DNA of 64,000 nucleotides from Imbroritus primus. Its GTDB lineage: Bacteria > Pseudomonadota > Gammaproteobacteria > Burkholderiales > Burkholderiaceae. Shown here piece by piece: positions 36,294-46,939 of the stretch. Under the pieces are notes generated by a model, which was given only the letters and a program-made list of their open reading frames with translations, made no database searches and was not told the DNA's origin. The position numbers and the translations under genes are program-made. Each line of letters opens with the position of its first letter. Position 1 is the stretch's first letter. Location: NCBI GenBank assembly GCA_000272025.2, contig AKCV02000015.1, positions 310,001 through 374,000 of the forward strand. The letters run 5' to 3'.

Positions 36294-37085
36294 TCAGCGT
36301 GGCTGGGCTTGGTGCTGTTCCGGCCGGGCCAGTTGATGATAGGCCGCCTCCGCCGCGGCCAGGAGTTCTTCGCGCGGCATGCTGCCCGACAGGGCGTAGC
36401 CGAACGGCCCGTCGACCCAATAGAACACACTGACTGCACCCTCACGTGCAAAGCGGAAAGCCGTTTCGCGATTGCCCTCCGACGGGCGGACGTAGAGCGT
36501 GAGCCTTTGCTGGCGGGCATCCTGGTACATGAACTGCGCCGCTGGGGCGGGCCCGGCCGGTAGTAGGCGTCCGCCAACCAACTCGAATCCTTGGGCCTGC
36601 AGATGCGGAATCGCAACGGCATGGCCAAGCCGCTTGGACAGCCACTGCACCAGATGTGCCTCCTGTGACGCCGCGACCTCCACCGGGTGGCGCACTTCAG
36701 GCGAGTAGGTGACATGAGCCAGGGTCGCCTGCGTCCGCAGCTTGGTCGCATAGTTGCGCTCGGCCAGCAAAGGCGACGACACCGGCCATAGGCCGCGCAC
36801 GCTGTAGCCGACCACGCCGCCCAGCACCAGCCCCGCCAAGGCCGCTGCCATACCGTAGCGCCATTGCGGCGTGCGCCGAGCGGCACGTTGCAAATGAGCC
36901 GGCACCGGGGTTTCCAGCCAGCCATCGAATGCCGCGTGCAGGGCTTCCTTTTGTCGGCGCCAATCGCGCACGCGCGCGGCTTCTTCGGGATGATGCGCCA
37001 GCCGCTGCTCGGTCTCCGCTGCCTGCTGCGGAGACAGGCGCCGGTCAATGAGCGCATGCAGTTCGGAATCGAGCGGGGGTTTCAT
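36294..37085 (-). CDS. Anti-sigma factor (membrane-spanning)
   Basis: 263 residues: an N-terminal cytoplasmic anti-sigma region (LHALIDRRLSPQQAAETEQRL), one transmembrane segment near residues 78-98 (AAALAGLVLGGVVGYSV) and a periplasmic part. Its start overlaps the sigma factor stop (ATGA), the usual sign of a cognate sigma/anti-sigma pair. It probably holds the ECF factor at the membrane until an envelope signal; the signal is unknown. Confidence 0.88.
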   Translation of the reverse strand: MKPPLDSELHALIDRRLSPQQAAETEQRLAHHPEEAARVRDWRRQKEALHAAFDGWLETPVPAHLQRAARRTPQWRYGMAAALAGLVLGGVVGYSVRGLWPVSSPLLAERNYATKLRTQATLAHVTYSPEVRHPVEVAASQEAHLVQWLSKRLGHAVAIPHLQAQGFELVGGRLLPAGPAPAAQFMYQDARQQRLTLYVRPSEGNRETAFRFAREGAVSVFYWVDGPFGYALSGSMPREELLAAAEAAYHQLARPEQHQAQPR

Positions 37086-37588
37086 TTCACTACCTTCAGG
37101 TGGGCCGGGCCGGGGCCGGATTGCTGCGCCAGGATCTCGCGCAGCCGGTCGCGCGCCCGCGACAGCCGGGACATCACCGTGCCGACGGGAATCCCCAGTA
37201 CGCGTGCGGTCTCTTCATATGTCAGCTCCTCGAGCGATACCAGCAGGAGGACTTCGCGCTGCTCCGGCGTCAACTGGGCCAGGGCACGGTCAAGGTCGCG
37301 CAGGGCCAGCCGGTCGCCTTCGGTACCGCGTATCGCGGGCATGGCGTGGGCCTCGTCAAGCGGTGTGGTCTGCGGCCGTGTTCCACGCTGGCGGACCTGG
37401 CTGATGAACAGGTTGTGCATGATGGACAGCAGCCAGGCTTCCGGGCGCGTGCCCGGGCGGAACAACCGGAAGCGGGACAACGCCCGTTCGAGCGTGTCCT
37501 GGACCAGGTCGTCGGCCGCATGCGCGTCGCCGGTCAGGGCGCGGGCGTAACGGCGCAGGCGTGGCAGGTGCTCAGTCAGGTCGGTCAT
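37082..37588 (-). CDS. ECF-type RNA polymerase sigma factor
   Basis: 168 residues with sigma region 2 (ADDLVQDTLERALSRFRLF) and region 4 (TPEQREVLLLVSLEELTYEETARVLG and GTVMSRLSRARDRLRE). No extra domains. Sits between a small lipoprotein gene and its anti-sigma gene. An ECF-like promoter lies upstream of the lipoprotein gene, so the operon probably activates itself. Confidence 0.93.
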   Translation of the reverse strand: MTDLTEHLPRLRRYARALTGDAHAADDLVQDTLERALSRFRLFRPGTRPEAWLLSIMHNLFISQVRQRGTRPQTTPLDEAHAMPAIRGTEGDRLALRDLDRALAQLTPEQREVLLLVSLEELTYEETARVLGIPVGTVMSRLSRARDRLREILAQQSGPGPAHLKVVK

Positions 37589-37653
37589 GCGTGTTCCGCA
37601 GCGCGGCAGGCGCGGGGCGAATACCCCACACCGTCATGATAGTCCCGCCGCAG

Positions 37654-38046
37654 TTACTTCGCCACGCGCCAGACGTTGTTGACGCCATCGCCGCTCTTGT
37701 CGCCGGGTTTCTGGTCCTTGACCCAGTAGTACAGCGGCTTGCCTTTGTAGGTGACCTGCTGCTGCCCGTCGTCGCGGGTGATCAGCCCGAAGTCCCCGCT
37801 CACCGGACCGCGCGCCAGCAGCGGCGGCCAGTTGGCGGCGCATTGGCCGTTGCACATGCTCTTGCCGCCGCTGTCCCGGTCGAAGGTGTACAGGGTCATG
37901 CCATTGGGACCGACCAGCATGCCGTTGGTCATGGTCGCCGGTGCGGTGGCCTGGGAGCCGGGCATGGCGCCGCAGGCAGTCAGGACGATGGCGGCTGCCG
38001 AAGCAGCTACCCAGCGGGCGAACGGAAGAGAGCGTTGGGTTTGCAT
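37654..38046 (-). CDS. Secreted-repeat lipoprotein (Lipoprotein_15 / COG4315 type)
   Basis: 130 residues. Signal peptide with lipobox LTAC, then two copies of the family's repeat: MLVGPNGMTLYTFDRDSGGKS-type and VTYKGKPLYYWVKDQKPGD, with CNGQCAANWPPLLA between. The function of the family is not established. Start at 38046: the in-frame ATG further up at 38130 lies inside the predicted promoter. First gene of the sigma/anti-sigma operon. Confidence 0.9.
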   Translation of the reverse strand: MQTQRSLPFARWVAASAAAIVLTACGAMPGSQATAPATMTNGMLVGPNGMTLYTFDRDSGGKSMCNGQCAANWPPLLARGPVSGDFGLITRDDGQQQVTYKGKPLYYWVKDQKPGDKSGDGVNNVWRVAK

Positions 38047-38112
38047 GGTGTCTCCTTGAAGTGTGGGGGCCGCGGCGGTGTGCCGCTGCCATTGTGCGGA
38101 CGTTGCAACCGG

Positions 38113-38140
38113 TAAACGCAGCGTGCCCATGGTTTATTCC
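38113..38140 (-). promoter_or_regulatory. ECF-type promoter of the lipoprotein-sigma-anti-sigma operon
   Basis: On the minus strand, GGAATA (38140-38135, within GGGAATAAACC) and CGTTTA (38118-38113) are 16 bases apart. The GGAAT/CGTT pattern is typical of ECF sigma promoters and sits about 60 bases before the operon's first start codon. Confidence 0.65.
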
Positions 38141-38239
38141 CAACCTGCGTGAATTTTTGTGCAGGCGAGGCAATCGTGCCAAACTGATGGCTGGCGGACA
38201 TGCCCGCGCATGGCCCGCTCATCCCGGGAAGGAGTCGCC

Positions 38240-40350
<2,111 letters not shown>

Positions 40351-40354
<4 letters not shown>

Positions 40355-40572
40355 GCGATCATGTACCGCCGCTCGACCGCCTGCTGTCCGTCAGCATGCC
40401 GTATGGCAAGTATCAGGGACGTCTCATCGCGGACCTGCCCGGGCATTACCTCAACTGGTTCGCCCGTACCGGTTTTCCGCCGGGCGAGCTGGGCCGGTTG
40501 CTGGCGCTGATGCACGAACTTGATCACAACGGGCTGACGCACCTGCTGCAGCCTTTACGGGCCGAGCGTTGA
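40351..40572 (+). CDS. DUF3820 family protein
   Basis: 73 residues from a GTG that overlaps the EF-G stop. Motifs: [21 protein letters not shown], then a Pro-rich turn and [10 protein letters not shown]. It matches the DUF3820/COG3530 family of small uncharacterised proteins. Translational coupling to the EF-G paralogue is the only functional hint. Confidence 0.85.
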
Positions 40573-40820
40573 CTGGGCAGGGCTTTGACAGCCCTGCCGC
40601 CGCCACGAAAACCCTGTCGGGCGCCCCGCCGAACTGATCCGGTGTTTTCTGCCAAAACTGCTACTGGTATTGTCCGGCCCACCTGCTAGGCTCAAGGTAT
40701 CTCCGCGTCGGGCGGCATGTCGAGGCGCGTGCCATCCGGGCTTGCCGCCGCCGATCAATGCAACTGATGTGAACGGATGCGATCAGCGTGGCCGGCGCGG
40801 CAAACGAACTGGCAGACATC

Positions 40821-41030
40821 ATGAGCGACTTCAAGCAGACCATCCAGCGCAAGGCCTCCTTTGCGCAAACCACCCGCGCGGTCCTGTGGGGCTTCTTCGG
40901 CGTCCGCAAGGGCGCGGAACATGACCGGGACATGCAGCTCAATCCGATTCACCTGATTTCCGCGGGCGTCATCGGCGCGACGATACTGGTCATCGTACTC
41001 GTGCTGGTGGCACGCCATGCCGTGAGCTGA
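40821..41030 (+). CDS. DUF2970 small membrane protein
   Basis: 69 residues: a cytoplasmic basic part (KQTIQRKASFAQTTRAVLWGFFGVRK) and one C-terminal transmembrane helix. It fits DUF2970, a betaproteobacterial family without known function. The ATG at 40821 is chosen; a GTG at 40788 would add 11 residues. The 248 bases upstream hold a GGGCAGGGCT/AGCCCTGCC-type hairpin near 40574-40597 but no gene. Confidence 0.8.
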   Translation: MSDFKQTIQRKASFAQTTRAVLWGFFGVRKGAEHDRDMQLNPIHLISAGVIGATILVIVLVLVARHAVS

Positions 41031-41063
41031 TGGTTCGGGCCACGTTGAACCGGCGTCGCTGGC

Positions 41064-41744
41064 ATGACTGCGCCATTTGCTGATCGGACTGACGCCGGCC
41101 GGCAACTGGGCCAGATGCTGCTACGTGAGCTGTCTGCAGAACAGCGCGCGGACCTGATGGTACTTGGCCTGCCGCGCGGCGGTGTGCCGGTGGCGGCCGC
41201 TGTCGCTGCGGTGCTGGGCGTACAGTTCGATATCCTGCCGGTGCGCAAGCTCGGCCTGCCATTCGATCCGGAACTGGCGATGGGCGCAGTAGCACCAGGC
41301 GCGGTGGTGTATCGCGACGAAGAACTCATCGCCTGGCATCACGTATCGGACACCGCTTTCGACTATGTGCTCCAGCGCGAACGGGCCGAGCTGGAGCGGC
41401 GCATGACACGCTACCGGGCTGGCTCGCCGCCTCCTGTGCTGGCTGGCAGGACCGTGGTGGTGGTCGACGATGGGCTGGCAACCGGCGCGACCATGCAGGC
41501 GGCGCTGCTTGCCTTGCGGGGGCAGGGCGCCGCATGCTGCGTCGTTGCCGTGCCGGTTGCACCGGCCGGCGCAGCGGAGCGATTTCGCGATGTGGCTGAC
41601 CAGTTCGTTCGTGTCCACACACCCGTGCGGTTCGACGGCGTCAGCCGCCACTATGACGATTTTTCTCAAACCACCGATGCCGAAGTCCTCGCCTGCCTAG
41701 CTCTGCCGCACGGACCGCTCGCCCCGTCAGGCATCAGGACGTGA
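41064..41744 (+). CDS. Phosphoribosyltransferase family protein
   Basis: 226 residues with the PRPP-binding motif VVVVDDGLATGAT and an early LGLPRGGVPVAA segment. This is the stand-alone type often annotated only as phosphoribosyltransferase; substrate unknown. The 3' end overlaps a convergent small gene by 11 bases. Confidence 0.9.
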   Translation: MTAPFADRTDAGRQLGQMLLRELSAEQRADLMVLGLPRGGVPVAAAVAAVLGVQFDILPVRKLGLPFDPELAMGAVAPGAVVYRDEELIAWHHVSDTAFDYVLQRERAELERRMTRYRAGSPPPVLAGRTVVVVDDGLATGATMQAALLALRGQGAACCVVAVPVAPAGAAERFRDVADQFVRVHTPVRFDGVSRHYDDFSQTTDAEVLACLALPHGPLAPSGIRT

Positions 41745-41871
41745 CCTGCGGTTCGTCCGGCGTTTCTTCTGGAATCGGGGGTGTCAGCGGCGCCGGATCG
41801 CGTACCGGCGGAGTCTCCGGGTCCGGCTGCGGATGGCCCGGTGGGTGCTGTGGCGTGTGGAGGCTGGGCAT
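41734..41871 (-). CDS. Small proline-rich protein
   Basis: 45 residues, about one third proline, acidic (begins MPSLHTPQHPPGHP, ends EETPDEPQVTS). A GAGG ribosome-binding site lies about 10 bases before the ATG, and the codons show the third-position G/C bias of the genome. Intrinsically disordered; no function assigned. It converges with and slightly overlaps the phosphoribosyltransferase gene. Confidence 0.55.
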   Translation of the reverse strand: MPSLHTPQHPPGHPQPDPETPPVRDPAPLTPPIPEETPDEPQVTS

Positions 41872-42150
41872 GTCGTTAGTCCTCGGGTCGTCAGGTGGGT
41901 GTGTCGGTCACGGGCCGGTTTCCGCAACGCTATGTGCCAGTCCCCGCATCAGGCCGGGCACATGCTCCAGTGTAGTGCGTGCCGCCGTCAGGAGCGAGGT
42001 ACTGCGGAGCCCGCCCGGCAGGTGCACGCGTTGCGGGCACAGCGTGTATGCTTGGTCCGTGCCGGGTATACCGTTGCAGGATCGACGGCCTGACCGGCGC
42101 ATACAACAACAATGGGACGCCGCGCCCGCTTTTCGACTCCAGGAGACACA

Positions 42151-42756
42151 ATGAAGCTGTTCTACGCCCCCACGTCGCCGTTTGTCCGCAAAGTCATGAT
42201 CTCCGCCCATGAACTGGGGCTGGTCGATCGCATCGAACTGGTGCCTGCGGCCGTCAGCCCGATCAACCGTAACGCGGACGTGGTCGCGCAGAACCCGCTT
42301 GGCAAGATTCCCGCGCTGGTGACCGACGACGGTGTGGCGCTCTATGATTCGCGTGTCATTTGCCAGTATCTGAACAGCGTGGCATCGGGCCAGGTGATTC
42401 CACCCGAAGGCCCGGCCCGCTGGACCGCATTGCGTGACGAGGCGCTGGGCGATGGTCTGATGGATGCCGCCGTGCTGATTCGCTACGAGACCTTCGTGCG
42501 TCCCGAGCCGCTGCGCTGGCAGGAGTGGATCGACGGAAAATTCGAGGCAGCGCGCAGCGCCGTGCGCGGCATCGAAGCGCAAGCGCAGGCCCTGGAAGGC
42601 CGCAATGACATTGGCGTGATTTCCATTGCGTGCGCCCTCGGCTATCTCGACTTCCGCAATCCCGAGTTCGACTGGGCGGCCCTTGCGCCGCGCACCGCGA
42701 AGTGGTTCGCAGGCTACAAGGCCCACCCATCCTTCCAGGCCACCATGCCGAAGTAA
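42151..42756 (+). CDS. Glutathione S-transferase family protein
   Basis: 201 residues. The thioredoxin-like domain begins MKLFYAPTSPFVRKV and contains NPLGKIPALVTDDGVALYDS; the C-terminal helical domain follows. Start at 42151 with CAGGAGA ribosome-binding site. Not related closely to the GST at 31.8 kb; both are single genes. Confidence 0.93.
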   Translation: MKLFYAPTSPFVRKVMISAHELGLVDRIELVPAAVSPINRNADVVAQNPLGKIPALVTDDGVALYDSRVICQYLNSVASGQVIPPEGPARWTALRDEALGDGLMDAAVLIRYETFVRPEPLRWQEWIDGKFEAARSAVRGIEAQAQALEGRNDIGVISIACALGYLDFRNPEFDWAALAPRTAKWFAGYKAHPSFQATMPK

Positions 42757-42861
42757 GGCGCGAAGTTGGCCGTGAGGTTCAGGCACAACGCAAGCTGACG
42801 ACGACGGGGTGCAAAAAGGTCGGTGCCGAGAAACCAGCGCCGGAAATCCAGCGCCATAGCA

Positions 42862-43530
42862 TCAGGGAATATGCCGGGCCACGCCATCGGGCCCGGCGAG
42901 TACCTCCCCGAGCGGGATGCTGGCCGCTTGCCAGTATTGGCCAGCCGGACCATCCGGCCGCGTGGCATACATCGTTAGTGCGGTGAAACAGGCATGTGTC
43001 GGTGGATCCGCGTGCCGGGCCGCGCTTGCGGCTGCTTCCGCAGTGATGCGCCGGCTGGCCCGCGCCAGCGTCAGGTGTGCGCGAAACGCATTGCCGGTTG
43101 GCAGGCCGGCCTGCGCCAGACGCGTGCGCAGATGATCGACCAGAGCCAGCAGTTCGTCGTTGGCCGTAAAGGTTGCCACCAGCACGCGCGGGCGGATGCT
43201 GTCCGGCCACCATTCGATGGCCTCCAGCGGCAGGCAGCGCAGCGGCTGTGCCAGTGACGGCAGGGTGCGCGCCACCTCCTGCCCGAGCTCGGCTGGCAGA
43301 TCGCCGATGAAGGCCAGGGTCAGGTGCAGATTGGCCGGGTGCACGGCGCGAATGCCGGGGCCGCTGACCAGTGCCAGCCGTTCAGCGGTGGCACGGACAG
43401 GTGTCAGGGCGACGAAGCAGCGTTGCCAGTGCAGGGCGGCGGCTGGGCTTGCCGGATCTCCCGATGCCCGGCCGGGGTCTGGATCAGGAAAATGCATGGG
43501 CGCCTGCGCATCGTTTGCAGCAGATGTCAT
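42862..43530 (-). CDS. thpR: RNA 2',3'-cyclic phosphodiesterase (ThpR/LigT)
   Basis: Opens 2',3'-cyclic phosphates on RNA ends and can join 2'-5' tRNA halves in vitro. Both catalytic HxTL motifs are present: His69-Leu-Thr71-Leu and His152-Leu-Thr154-Leu. The 222-residue form has an about 30-residue N-terminal extension before the fold; an internal ATG at 43497 is an alternative start. Confidence 0.92.
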   Translation of the reverse strand: MTSAANDAQAPMHFPDPDPGRASGDPASPAAALHWQRCFVALTPVRATAERLALVSGPGIRAVHPANLHLTLAFIGDLPAELGQEVARTLPSLAQPLRCLPLEAIEWWPDSIRPRVLVATFTANDELLALVDHLRTRLAQAGLPTGNAFRAHLTLARASRRITAEAAASAARHADPPTHACFTALTMYATRPDGPAGQYWQAASIPLGEVLAGPDGVARHIP

Positions 43531-43604
43531 TCAGCATAGCACCCTCGCGTCATGCTGCCATTGACTACACTGAGAACTTCTTCGTCAGGATCCTGATTCC
43601 GCAC

Positions 43605-43874
43605 ATGGCCCATATCGTTTTCGCACCCGCCATCCAACGTCATGTCGCCAGCCCGGCGCGCGACATCGCGGCCGCTACCGTGCGCAGCGCGCTGGATGCC
43701 GTCTTTGAATTGCAACCCGAACTGCGCGGCTACATTCTCGACGACCAGGCTCAACTGCGCCGCCACATGGCGATCTTTGTTGATGGGCGGGCCATCGCGG
43801 ACCGGCGGGGCCTTGGCGATGCGTTGCGGCAGGACAGCCGCGTGTACGTGCTGCAGGCGCTGTCGGGCGGATGA
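43605..43874 (+). CDS. MoaD/ThiS-like small protein
   Basis: 89 residues predicted to have the beta-grasp fold (IVFAPAIQRHV; LRGYILDDQAQLRRHMAIFVDGR). Members that carry sulfur end in Gly-Gly; here the end is ...LSGG, so the terminal di-glycine is kept. No moa, thi or ubiquitin-activating (E1-like) gene is nearby. It sits directly before a BNR-propeller gene that is broken here; the pair is familiar from other genomes of this group. Confidence 0.8.
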   Translation: MAHIVFAPAIQRHVASPARDIAAATVRSALDAVFELQPELRGYILDDQAQLRRHMAIFVDGRAIADRRGLGDALRQDSRVYVLQALSGG

Positions 43875-43914
43875 TTTCCGTACACTCACTCCCGATCTTC
43901 CGTAAGGAGCGACC

Positions 43915-44422
43915 ATGAACGAACCGCAGCAACTGTATGTTGCCACCCGCAAGGGCCTGTTCACCCTGCGGCGCAAGGACGGTGCGTGGGAAGCAGTAGG
44001 CACCGCCTTCCTCGGCGAACCGGTCAGCATGGTGCTGCCCGACCGACGCGACGGCACCGTGTATGCCGCTCTCAACCTTGGCCATTTCGGCGTCAAGTTC
44101 TGGCGCTGCCGCGCCGGGGGCGAATGGGAAGAATGCGCCGTGCCGACCTATCCGCCCCAGCCAGAGGGCTATGGTCGATGCGTAACTCGTGGTGACGCGC
44201 ACGCGCGATGGCGGCCAGACCTTCGAAACCTTGCGCGCAGGTTTGCCGCAGACACCGTCATATGACCTGATTTACCGCCACGGGCTCGATGTCGACGCCA
44301 CAGGCCAGCGGCTGGCGATGGGTTCGACGACGGGCGGCCTTTGGTTGTCTGAAGATGGTGGCGACCAGTGGACCTGCCTGTCCGCGCATTTGCCGCCCAT
44401 CTATGCTGTGCGGTTCGGCTGA
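43915..44422 (+). pseudogene. BNR/sialidase-like propeller protein, internal deletion with frameshift
   Basis: The N-terminal part (LYVATRKGLFTLRRKDGAWEA to TYPPQPEGYG) and the C-terminal part (VTRTRDGGQTFETLR to LPPIYAVRFG) of one protein are both here but in different frames, with the join near 44170-44190 and a TAA in the second frame just before it. An intact homologue would be roughly 350-380 residues; only about 170 codons remain, so about half the propeller is gone. Read as a remnant, not two genes. Such proteins are extracellular-glycosidase-like by fold only; activity is unproven. Confidence 0.8.
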
Positions 44423-44603
44423 GTGGGCGGTTAAGGCAACGGTATGCAGTGGGTGAGTCCGCGTGCGGTGCCGGCGCGAAGCGTGCGCGAGATGATGCGC
44501 GGTGCGATGCCGCGTGGGTTGCTGCAGCATCGCTGCGGTATCGTGATGTCACGGTGCCCATGCCTATGGCATGATGCTTCATGTCATCACCACGAGGACC
44601 ACT

Positions 44604-45023
44604 ATGAACACACCCGCGGACAACCATAGCAAGCTGATTGGCTATCTGCTCTGGATCTTCGGCTTTACCGGCGCGCACCGTTTTTACTACGGCCGGCCCG
44701 TGACCGGGACGATCTGGTTCTTCACGCTTGGCCTGCTCGGCATTGGCTGGCTGATCGACCTGTTCCTGATTCCCGGCATGGACCGCGATGCCGACCTGCG
44801 CTACACGCCGGGACATCTCAACTACAACATCGCGTGGCTGCTGCTCACGTTCCTCGGCCTGTTCGGCGTGCATCGCATGTACATGGGCAAGTGGCTGACC
44901 GGCATCTTGTACCTGTTCACCGGCGGTTTCTTCCTGATCGGCGTGCTGATCGACCTGTGGACCCTAAACGACCAGGTCTCACAGGAAAACAGCCGCAGGC
45001 TGTCGATGGCGGGCGTACAATAA
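44604..45023 (+). CDS. TM2-domain membrane protein
   Basis: 139 residues with two copies of the TM2 pattern (GFTGAHRFYYGRPVTGTIWFF and GLFGVHRMYMGKWLTGILYLF), each a pair of helices joined by a tight turn. Start at 44604 after CACGAGGACC. Family function unknown. Confidence 0.9.
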   Translation: MNTPADNHSKLIGYLLWIFGFTGAHRFYYGRPVTGTIWFFTLGLLGIGWLIDLFLIPGMDRDADLRYTPGHLNYNIAWLLLTFLGLFGVHRMYMGKWLTGILYLFTGGFFLIGVLIDLWTLNDQVSQENSRRLSMAGVQ

Positions 45024-45205
45024 AAACCACGCGCCGCCGCGCTGGTGTGCGGCGCTTGTTTCGTGATGCCTGTTCGTGACGCTGTCCGCCGCGCCACGCA
45101 CTGCCTGCCTGTGACCGGCCTGTCTCCTGACTCTTCCGGCATCGTTTGCCATCCTCCCGTGCGCTGTTCCGGCGCACGGCCTCACTCGTCCAATCCCGCC
45201 TCCGC

Positions 45206-46840
45206 ATGGAATCCGTCGGCGTTGTCCTGATCATGCTGCTGGCCGTGGTGGTCAGCGGCTACGTGGTGCGCATGCTACCCATTGCGCTGCCATTGCCGCT
45301 GGTGCAGATCGCGCTCGGTGCAGTGATTGCCGGCGGGCTGAACCATGGCGTGGTGCTCGATCCGGAGTTCTTCTTCCTGCTGTTTCTGCCGCCATTGCTG
45401 TTCCTCGATGGTTGGCGCATTCCCAAGGCAGGCCTGTTCCGCGACAAGTTCGTGATCATCGAGCTGGCATTGGGCCTGGTTGTCTTCACCGTGCTCGGCA
45501 TGGGTTTCCTGATCCACTGGATGATTCCCGCCATGCCGCTGGCGGTGGCGTTCGCGCTCGCCGCCATCGTGTCGCCGACCGACCCGGTGGCCGTGTCGGC
45601 CATCGCCGCCCGCGCGCCAATCCCTAAGCGCCTGATGCATATTCTCGAAGGCGAGTCATTGCTCAACGATGCGTCGGGTCTGGTCTGTTTCCGGTTCGCA
45701 GTGGCTGCGGCGGTGACGGGCACGTTCTCGCTCGCGTCGGCATCGCTGACTTTTCTTTGGGTGGCGACGGCCGGTCTTGCCGTTGGCGCGGCCGTGACAC
45801 TCATCGTCAGCACGGCGCAGCAATGGTTGTCGCGGCTCGTCGGTGAAGAGGCCGGGTCGCCCATCCTGATCAGCCTGCTGATTCCATTTGGCGCCTATCT
45901 GGTGGCCGAGCATATCGACGCATCGGGCATCCTGGCGGCGGTTGCGGCCGGCGTGACCATGAGCTATGTCGAGCTCACCGGCCGGGCGCTGGGCAGCACG
46001 CGGCTGCAGCGCGCCGCCGTGTGGGATACCGTGCAGCTCACACTGAACGGTATCGTGTTTGTGCTGCTGGGCGAGCAGTTGCCGGGCATCCTGCGCAACG
46101 CCGTGGCCTCGGTCGAGCAGAGCGGACATGTCAACCCCTGGTGGCTGGCGGCGTATGCGCTGGCCATCAATGTCGGGCTGGCCGTGCTGCGTTTCGTGTG
46201 GGTCTGGGTGTCGCTGCGCGTCTCGCTGTTCAAGACCGGGCAATCCGGCGTGCCGACCTCGCGCGCGCAGTGGCGGCTCGTGCTGGCGACATCGCTGGCG
46301 GGTGTGCGCGGCGCAATCACGCTGGCCGGCGTGATGACGCTGCCGCTCATGCTGCCGGGGGGCGAGGCTTTTCCGGCGCGCGATCTGGCGGTGTTCCTGG
46401 CCACGGCTGTCATCCTGCTGTCGCTAGTGGTGGCGAGCATCGGCTTGCCACGCCTGCTGCGCGGGCTGGAAGTGCCGGACGAACCAGCCGAGCGGATGGA
46501 GGAAAATCTCGCGCGGCACGAGTCCGCCACGGCGGCCATCGCGGCTATCGAGAAAGCCCAGCATGCCCTGTTGCACGATAGCGCCGAGGCCGAGTTATAC
46601 AGCGATGCCGCCAGCCGCGTGATCACGCTCTACCAGGCGCGGCTCGATGACGGCATGGGACAGGAGGGCGATGCCCAGCAACTGCGCAAGACGGACGATG
46701 TCGAGCGCACCTTGCGGCTGGCCGGGTTGCAGGCCGAGCGCGAGGAAATCTTCAATCTCGCCCGGCAAGGGCGCATCTCGGATACGGTATCGCGCAAGCT
46801 GGTGCGCGAGATCGACCTCGTCGAGTCGCGCTACCGTTAG
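45206..46840 (+). CDS. Na+/H+ antiporter, CPA1 family
   Basis: 544 residues with about 12 hydrophobic helices, the SPTDPVAVSAI and GESLLNDASGLVCFR motifs (Asp residues of the ion site), and a soluble charged tail. Gives cation/proton exchange in single-subunit form, in addition to the Mrp complex 20 kb away. Start at 45206 (MESVGVVLIMLL), preferred over a longer arginine-rich upstream frame. Confidence 0.92.
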   Translation: MESVGVVLIMLLAVVVSGYVVRMLPIALPLPLVQIALGAVIAGGLNHGVVLDPEFFFLLFLPPLLFLDGWRIPKAGLFRDKFVIIELALGLVVFTVLGMGFLIHWMIPAMPLAVAFALAAIVSPTDPVAVSAIAARAPIPKRLMHILEGESLLNDASGLVCFRFAVAAAVTGTFSLASASLTFLWVATAGLAVGAAVTLIVSTAQQWLSRLVGEEAGSPILISLLIPFGAYLVAEHIDASGILAAVAAGVTMSYVELTGRALGSTRLQRAAVWDTVQLTLNGIVFVLLGEQLPGILRNAVASVEQSGHVNPWWLAAYALAINVGLAVLRFVWVWVSLRVSLFKTGQSGVPTSRAQWRLVLATSLAGVRGAITLAGVMTLPLMLPGGEAFPARDLAVFLATAVILLSLVVASIGLPRLLRGLEVPDEPAERMEENLARHESATAAIAAIEKAQHALLHDSAEAELYSDAASRVITLYQARLDDGMGQEGDAQQLRKTDDVERTLRLAGLQAEREEIFNLARQGRISDTVSRKLVREIDLVESRYR

Positions 46841-46939
46841 TCTGGCTGCAGGCAGGTTTTGCTCAGGGCGGCAGGCTGCGGATTATCCGTCCCTGTCGGG
46901 CCGCGCACCAGGCAGGCCTGTGCGCGGCGAGTGCCAGAG

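Noticed and set aside
41741-42154. 137-codon plus-strand frame after the phosphoribosyltransferase
   Set aside because: Gly/Ser/Cys-rich and domain-free; the opposite strand gives a better small gene with a ribosome-binding site.
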